From Acidobacteriota bacterium (lineage in GTDB: Bacteria; Acidobacteriota; UBA6911; RPQK01; JADFOI01), in NCBI GenBank assembly GCA_022545645.1, contig JACZQQ010000083.1:1-9919 (forward strand): a DNA stretch of 9,919 bases. Reading direction: 5' to 3'. Positions 4,859-9,919 of this stretch are shown piece after piece. Position 1 is the stretch's first letter. Every line of letters begins with the position of its first letter. The notes below the pieces were generated by a model. That model worked only from the letters and a program-made list of their open reading frames with translations. It made no database searches and was not told the DNA's origin. A program made the position numbers and the translations under genes.

Positions 4859-7800
4859 TCAGGGGCGGTTCACGATTTCACGGGCGATCTGTCGCACCCG
4901 CGAGTCGCGGTCTTCCAGGTGGCGGGCCAGTACTTTGGCCACTTCAGGATGAGCTATTTGGGCCAGGGCGGAAGCGGCGGCGACACGCACCAAGGGACTC
5001 TTGCTTCTGTGGCGCGAGAAAAGGCCTCTGGGAGCTATCAGCCGAGCAAGGGGTTCAATACCCGCCGGATCGGCTATCTTTTCTAGAGCCTGGCAGGCGG
5101 CGATCACGCGCTCTTTCTCCCAGGCAGAATCGATCAGGGAAACAAGCATGTCCACTGCTCCGGCGGGCTTGATTCTCCCTAAGGACCTCACGGCAGCCAC
5201 CGCTACAGTCGAGTCCGGGTGGTGCACATAATCAAACAGCAGGGATATGAGACGCTCGTCGTGGCAACTTTGCAGGAGACGAAATGCGGCTCGCCGTACC
5301 TGAGGGCTTTCCTCCTCCAGAGCGTACACCAGCTCCGTTTTCAGATCTCTGGTGATTTCGCCGATTGCCTCCAGGATTCGCACGCGCTGCTCGGCGATGC
5401 CCTCCAATACCAGCTCACGTTTGAGAAGCGTGGCCGCCTCTTGCCCCAGTCTACCCAGCAGACGGGAAGCAATCTGCCGCAACCCAACGTTGTCTTCCTC
5501 TTTGATGACCTCCAGCAGTAAGGGCAAAGCTACAGGGCCTAGACAGCTGAGCAGTTGCGTGGTCTCCTTCACCCGAGTGGGCTCCTGGGATTTTAGATCC
5601 TCCAAAAGGAGCCGTCTGGTTTTCGGATCCAGCCCCTGGAGGAAAACCCATTCCTGCGACCCGGCCTCTTGATCTTGTTTTTCCCGCTGCTTCCGCTGGC
5701 GCTGGCCCAGATGGGTGAAGATTCGAGTCGCTTGGGTGTAGTCAGCCAGCAGGATGAGATGGATTCCGGTTCGGAAAAGCAGGGCAGCCATTCCTCCAAG
5801 AAGCTGGAGATTTTCCTCTTTTGCGAAAGCAAGCAGAAGCGGATTCGTCAGCAGTTCCGCCAACCGAGGCTGAGAGTCCAACCCTTTCAGCAGACGGCCG
5901 CAAACCTGGATTGCCTCTGTGCGAATCTGCGGGGTTTGGTGGTCAAACTCCTGAAAAAACTGCCGGATCATCTGCCGAGCCTGCTCTTTATCGCCCTTGA
6001 GAAAGAGATCCCTCAGCCTTTCTTCCATCGAGTGGGGAAAAGCCTCGGTGGGCTGGACGGGTTCGGGTTCTACAGCCCCCTGTGTTGGAAGGTCTGCGTC
6101 GGTGACCCATCCGATCTGCCCAGGCTCCACATCTTTCCGGGTCCCGGCCTCTTCCCAAGGCTCTTCTTGGGAGGTACCAACGCCAGCCTGCCTTTCCAGG
6201 ATCTCATAGGTGCGCTGGTCAAAAAGGATGCCGGACAATCCCTGATCCTGAGCCAGGCGACGCCAAACTCTACGATCAAATCCCTCTATTGGAGGTTGAC
6301 GGAGTGCTGTAATAAAGGTTGTCAGTTCCTGGGAGGAGATGTGCTGCAAGAAGGACAGACTCCTGAGTCCGATGGTTTCCAGAAGATTGAGAAACCCGTC
6401 CGCTATGGCCTTAAAATCTTGGGTTTCCACCCTTTGGCCGTTGACCAGGAGAGCCTCCTGGACCCGGGCCAGGGTGAGGGCAGGTCTTCTGTCTAGAATG
6501 GGTTGGAGAGCCACCCGGAGATCTTCAATGGAGCGGCGGATGACCTGGCTCTGTGGTGGGTAGAGCTTAATATTGTTGGAGGCGGTAACAAGACAGCGGA
6601 CGACCCGGGGAACCTGGTTCAGATCCTGTTCATCCAACCCCTGGTCTGCAGCAAGCAGGCTGGCAGCATCGGGCTTCGGTCGGAATCTGGCCGCTTCCTG
6701 CAGCTCATCTGCCTCGGCCATGGGCGTGTAGCGCACCTGTTCGAGTTCGATATGGGCAAATCCCTGTTCTGATACAAAACGTTCCCAGAAATGGCGATCG
6801 ATCATCTTCGTGCTGACCTGATCCAGAGATTCCAGCATACCCCTCAGTTCCTGCTCAGTGAGACCTCGAGAAAAGGCAATGCCCTGCAATCCCAGGCGGA
6901 TCATAAAGTCGACGAAGGTCTCGGCAATGGAGTTGTATTGGGCCACATCCAAGGGTTCGCCATTGACCGACAGAGCCTTTTTAGCCTGAGTGATATTGAG
7001 GCGATCGTTGTGGACGAGGATCTTGTCAATGGATTCCTTCAGTTGTCCGGTGGCGCTGACGATGGCTCGACTTCCGGGTGGGTAGAGTTGGATCTTGCGA
7101 GTGGTTGTGAGCAGTGTACGAATGACTCCAGGTATATGGACCAGAGCTGCGGGATCCAGGGGTATGTCCTCTGGGCCGAAACCTTCCAACTTCTCGCCGT
7201 TGTAGCGTAGGGCCTCTTCCGCTTGGAATATTTTCTCGTCGTAGGCCTGCTGCGACTCGCGATACAATTGAGCCTTCGCCTGGTTGGACGAACGCTGAAA
7301 GTGGTAAGCAAGGGTGGTGGTCGAAAGAAGCAGGCCTTGGGCATGACGAGTTTCCTGGTAGTTGCCGATACGCTCGTGCAGTTCCCGTTTGCGATTTTCC
7401 TCGATGGCGCCGTAGGTGATGTCCAAAATGCTTCGGCTCAAAAAGCGAAGGGTCTCATCGTTCACCTGGTACTGTGAGCCGATGAGACCCAGCGCCACAC
7501 CCTCATCGATAAAGTCCAGGACCTTGCCCTCTTTTGTTTCAGAACTCCCGCCCAGCATACTCAGGGAGACCTGCTCCCCAAAGGTGGAGGCCTGGTCGAG
7601 TAGCTTTCTGTTCTCTTCATTGAGGACGGCGATTTTCTGTCTGATCATCTCCTTCAGAGATCCGGGCAAATCCTCTTCCTCCAAAGGTTCGATGTCCCAC
7701 AATTGGCCGGTGTAGACGATCTTTCTACCCAGAACCAGCTTGCGCACGAGTTCATTGATAAAGAGAGGATTGCCCTGAGTGAGCTGGGCCACATGTTCCG

Positions 7801-9133
7801 CGAAGTTCTCGGGTAAACGCAGTTGAGGAAAGATCTGCTGAAAATGTTGGGCGATGTGGGTGGCCGTGAGAGGGGTGAGGAGTACCCTGACAATGTTCAA
7901 CTCCTGATGATGGGCGGCGAAGAAACTTTCCAGTGGGGTCGGCGCTCTTTCGATTTCTCCCGGTTGGATATGGGTGGAGGTCCCACAGATAAAGACCGGA
8001 ATGTCTTGGGATAGCAGCAACCGACGCAACATGAGAAGCGAGGCCTCATCGCTGAACTGCAGATCATCGATAAGCAGAATGAGGGGGCGGGAGTCGAGGA
8101 GCTTGGGGAGAGTCTGGACAAGGGTGGCAAAAAGTTCCTCACGCTGGGTCCTTCCAGCTTCCGGTTCAACATGAGTTCTTGGCCTGACCAGTTGAGGCAA
8201 GATGTAGGACAGATGGGTGAGTTCCCTGCCAGTCAAATCATCCAGGATTGCTCTGCCCTTGTCGGGCCGCTGGTTCATGATCTCAGCCAGGATCTGGGTG
8301 ATCAGGTAGTAGGGACGAAAATCCTCCTGTGGAATCCCGCTCACCTTGATCTGCGCGGTGTTGTTTGCGTCCAGCTGTTGACGGATGGACTTCAAGAACT
8401 CGCTCTTGCCCATCCCGTCGACCCCTTCGATGAGGAGAAACTGGTTTTTACCCTGATTGAATTCCGTCAGTGCCTCGTTCAACCTGGCATATTGAGTCTC
8501 GCGGCCAGTGCCATGGACTCGATCCAATCGCTGGAGAGTTGTCTGAGGGAAGACATCCTGAAGGGGGACTTGGCCGGCGTTGACAAGACGAGCCCGCCCG
8601 GACTTTTTGGCGTAAAAGAGCGCCGTGTCTGCCTTAGAAATGAGATCGTTGCCGGTCTGAGCATCCTCCGGGGCGGAGGCCACGCCGATACTGAAGGTGA
8701 TGGGAAGCTCAATATCCTTTTTATCCAGGGCTGGTCTTTCATGGGCCAGCTGAATGAGCTCCTGACCCACCTGTAGGGCCTTCTCCTTATTCGCACCTGG
8801 CATGAGAATCACGAACTCATCACCATCATAGCGGACGGCTAGTCCACTCTCCTTGGACACCTCTTTCATCAACTCGGCTACCCAGATGAGGGTCTGATCG
8901 CCAACATCATGACCGTGGGTGTCGTTGATATGCTTGAAATGGTCCAGGTCCATCTTGAGCAACGACACCGGCTCGCTCTCCAGGGAATCCCACTGGACCT
9001 TGTCTTGTAGGTATCTGCTAAGAAAACGGCGGTTGTAAATACCGCTGAGCTCGTCTTCAACGGTCAGGCGAGAGGGGTCGGTGTTCGAGTGCTCGAGAAA
9101 ATGAAGAAGGTGTGGATACTCTTTCATGCTCAT
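4859..9133 (-). CDS. Giant multidomain signalling protein: GGDEF - STAND ATPase - duplicated LYPP module - HEAT repeats
   Basis: This is a 1424-residue, apparently cytosolic protein with no signal peptide or membrane segment. Residues about 25-185 form a GGDEF domain: metal-binding MDLDHFKHIND (61-71), GHDVGD (74-79), the signature DGDEF (103-107) in place of GGDEF, and SKADTALFYAKKSGRARL (166-183). No RxxD inhibitory site precedes the signature. Residues about 205-640 form a STAND/AAA_16-type NTPase: Walker A GVDGMGKS (237-244), Walker B LILLIDDLQ (351-359), NPLFINELVRKL (455-466) and a helical tail. Residues 659-805 and 833-979 are two copies of one module, each with an IQLYPP or IKLYPP motif and an internal L(S/L)VNG. 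After an acidic, proline-containing linker (about 985-1035), residues about 1165-1424 form seven or so HEAT repeats. Sites seem intact for c-di-GMP synthesis and NTP hydrolysis. It probably acts as a signalling scaffold; pathway unknown. The start lies 6 nt after the upstream stop, suggesting translational coupling. Confidence 0.93.
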   Translation of the reverse strand: MSMKEYPHLLHFLEHSNTDPSRLTVEDELSGIYNRRFLSRYLQDKVQWDSLESEPVSLLKMDLDHFKHINDTHGHDVGDQTLIWVAELMKEVSKESGLAVRYDGDEFVILMPGANKEKALQVGQELIQLAHERPALDKKDIELPITFSIGVASAPEDAQTGNDLISKADTALFYAKKSGRARLVNAGQVPLQDVFPQTTLQRLDRVHGTGRETQYARLNEALTEFNQGKNQFLLIEGVDGMGKSEFLKSIRQQLDANNTAQIKVSGIPQEDFRPYYLITQILAEIMNQRPDKGRAILDDLTGRELTHLSYILPQLVRPRTHVEPEAGRTQREELFATLVQTLPKLLDSRPLILLIDDLQFSDEASLLMLRRLLLSQDIPVFICGTSTHIQPGEIERAPTPLESFFAAHHQELNIVRVLLTPLTATHIAQHFQQIFPQLRLPENFAEHVAQLTQGNPLFINELVRKLVLGRKIVYTGQLWDIEPLEEEDLPGSLKEMIRQKIAVLNEENRKLLDQASTFGEQVSLSMLGGSSETKEGKVLDFIDEGVALGLIGSQYQVNDETLRFLSRSILDITYGAIEENRKRELHERIGNYQETRHAQGLLLSTTTLAYHFQRSSNQAKAQLYRESQQAYDEKIFQAEEALRYNGEKLEGFGPEDIPLDPAALVHIPGVIRTLLTTTRKIQLYPPGSRAIVSATGQLKESIDKILVHNDRLNITQAKKALSVNGEPLDVAQYNSIAETFVDFMIRLGLQGIAFSRGLTEQELRGMLESLDQVSTKMIDRHFWERFVSEQGFAHIELEQVRYTPMAEADELQEAARFRPKPDAASLLAADQGLDEQDLNQVPRVVRCLVTASNNIKLYPPQSQVIRRSIEDLRVALQPILDRRPALTLARVQEALLVNGQRVETQDFKAIADGFLNLLETIGLRSLSFLQHISSQELTTFITALRQPPIEGFDRRVWRRLAQDQGLSGILFDQRTYEILERQAGVGTSQEEPWEEAGTRKDVEPGQIGWVTDADLPTQGAVEPEPVQPTEAFPHSMEERLRDLFLKGDKEQARQMIRQFFQEFDHQTPQIRTEAIQVCGRLLKGLDSQPRLAELLTNPLLLAFAKEENLQLLGGMAALLFRTGIHLILLADYTQATRIFTHLGQRQRKQREKQDQEAGSQEWVFLQGLDPKTRRLLLEDLKSQEPTRVKETTQLLSCLGPVALPLLLEVIKEEDNVGLRQIASRLLGRLGQEAATLLKRELVLEGIAEQRVRILEAIGEITRDLKTELVYALEEESPQVRRAAFRLLQSCHDERLISLLFDYVHHPDSTVAVAAVRSLGRIKPAGAVDMLVSLIDSAWEKERVIAACQALEKIADPAGIEPLARLIAPRGLFSRHRSKSPLVRVAAASALAQIAHPEVAKVLARHLEDRDSRVRQIAREIVNRP

Positions 9134-9139
9134 GAGTCG

Positions 9140-9583
9140 TCAAGCGTGATATTCCTTCAGGAGGCGCTCAGTAGCCAAGTCGCAAAGCGAGTCCAGTGAA
9201 GTGGCCTCGGAAGGAAACACGGCATAGGAGGTCTTGAGAGTGATCCCTTGAGGACCGCCAGATAAGCAAAGAAGAGCTTCAACCCGCAAGCGTTCTAGGG
9301 CTATACGGGCATTCTCAGCGCTTGCACAAATAAGAATAACTCCCAGAGTTCCTTCTTCAAAACCCCCGAAGCAATCCGATTTGCGGACTTTGCCTGCTAA
9401 GACTTGGGCCAAGCGTTCCAGCCAAAACTCTTGTTCTCGCCCAGGAACTCCTTCAAGTTTGAGCAGGAGTATAGACACATACTGATTGTACCTCTCAGCC
9501 CGCGCCAGCTCCTTGTCCAAAAGAGGAAGGAAAATCTGCGGGTCTAAGAAAATCGAGTCAGTTTTCAGCCTCAACTTTGTCAT
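9140..9583 (-). CDS. Short degenerate GGDEF-domain protein
   Basis: This 147-residue protein (from ATG 9583) matches the GGDEF fold but lacks its active site. The first helix FLPLLDKELARAERYNQYVSI is typical. The expected metal-binding DxD is replaced by KLE (42-44), and the signature region reads GGFEEG (73-78) in FGGFEEGTLGVILI. AENARIALERLR and TSLDSLCDLATERLL correspond to later GGDEF helices. It therefore cannot be a normal diguanylate cyclase. It may bind a nucleotide or dimerise with the GGDEF domain of the large protein encoded 6 nt downstream, which is inference from the gene pair. A GTG start at 9622 would add 13 low-complexity residues (ELAPPHPSGSRS) and is less likely. The RBS is weak at both. 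Likely first gene of a two-gene operon. Confidence 0.82.
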   Translation of the reverse strand: MTKLRLKTDSIFLDPQIFLPLLDKELARAERYNQYVSILLLKLEGVPGREQEFWLERLAQVLAGKVRKSDCFGGFEEGTLGVILICASAENARIALERLRVEALLCLSGGPQGITLKTSYAVFPSEATSLDSLCDLATERLLKEYHA

Positions 9584-9622
9584 AGAACGGGACCCACTGG
9601 GGTGGGGGGGAGCAAGTTCCAC

Positions 9623-9849
9623 TCCACTTTAGACCAGGAATAGCTAAACCCAATCAATTGAGTGAGTTATGTTTGTCTGGAGCTTTTGAGCAAGTCAGGA
9701 AGCTGCACCTGATTCCACAAAACTTGCAAAGGAATTGCTGCCCTCAGCGCTCTCCTCACATTCCTTGCCTTCGCTCTCGCTCGTCCCTTGCCCTTCACCT
9801 TGCCTCGTCTGAGTGCCTCGTTCCTTGAAAGCCCCATCAGCAAACGTCA
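9623..9849. other. Noncoding region, pyrimidine-rich on the plus strand
   Basis: No convincing gene is visible on either strand. From about 9740 to 9830 the plus strand is dominated by C and T, with repeated CCTTGCC-like words. An imperfect inverted repeat pairs AAGGAAT (9729-9735) with ATTCCTT (9760-9766). The promoter of the two-gene GGDEF operon should lie near 9630-9670 on the minus strand: TTGATT and TCTAAA 18 bp apart are candidates but weak. Confidence 0.5.
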
Positions 9850-9878
9850 TTGTATTTATGGAGCGAGACACTTAGCAT
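9850..9878 (+). promoter_or_regulatory. Weak candidate promoter for the gene starting at 9897
   Basis: TTGTAT (9850-9855) and TAGCAT (9873-9878) are separated by 17 bp and lie just ahead of the possible ATG at 9897. Hexamer matches are only partial. Confidence 0.3.
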
Positions 9879-9896
9879 AAAGGCGAACTATATACC

Positions 9897-9919
9897 ATGG
9901 CTGATCAAAAAGATTCTCT
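9897..9919 (+). CDS. Possible gene start cut by the window edge
   Basis: ATG at 9897 opens a frame reading MADQKDS to the window end. AAAGG (9879-9883) lies about 13 nt upstream, slightly far for a ribosome binding site. Only seven residues are visible, so no product can be named and the call rests on position and the weak promoter. Confidence 0.35.

Noticed and set aside
5669..6496. A 275-codon open frame on the plus strand.
   Set aside because: It lies wholly opposite the large minus-strand gene, whose domains are recognisable across this stretch; the plus frame shows no family motif.
8171..8776. A 201-codon open frame on the plus strand.
   Set aside because: It is antisense to the GGDEF and ATPase domains of the large gene and has no recognisable motif or RBS.

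Overview
The window looks like chromosomal DNA of a free-living Gram-negative bacterium. An affiliation with Acidobacteriota or a nearby phylum fits best. The reasons are a SurA-N/DsbA fusion, a small secreted protein starting W-x-G-W-I-S-D-x-x-C, and a giant GGDEF/STAND/HEAT protein, all types I associate with that group. This is inference from protein style; no rRNA or marker gene is present. Base composition is moderate, slightly GC-rich, apart from a short AT-rich patch near 3050-3120.

Layout. (1) Positions 1-753, minus strand: a tungstate/molybdate-binding lipoprotein (WtpA type), cut by the window edge. It is divergent from a small secreted protein at 822-1160 (+). (2) Positions 1292-2930, minus strand: the tRNA adenosine deaminase gene tadA and, upstream of it, a periplasmic thiol-disulfide protein (SurA-N plus DsbA-like). 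The two are separated by a 44-bp span holding a near-perfect palindrome. (3) Positions 3204-3910: a Phd/YefM-type antitoxin with a PIN-domain toxin (minus strand). Its promoter overlaps three TGTACA boxes spaced exactly 10 bp apart. (4) Positions 3946-4278 (+): a stand-alone MetRS-beta-like tRNA-binding domain, convergent with a small CoA-binding-domain protein (4300-4695, minus). (5) Positions 4859-9583, minus strand: a two-gene unit made of a short degenerate GGDEF protein followed, 6 nt later, by a 1424-residue protein. The large protein carries a GGDEF domain, a STAND-type P-loop ATPase, two copies of a roughly 150-residue module with an LYPP motif, and C-terminal HEAT repeats. (6) The right end is a noncoding, pyrimidine-rich stretch with a possible gene start at 9897 (+).

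The left and middle parts are mostly housekeeping: metal-oxyanion uptake, envelope redox folding, tRNA modification and binding, plus a toxin-antitoxin island. The most unusual object is the GGDEF-STAND-LYPPx2-HEAT protein with its degenerate GGDEF partner. It looks like a one-polypeptide signalling scaffold that could couple cyclic-di-GMP synthesis to an NTP-driven switch. Its function is not known to me.
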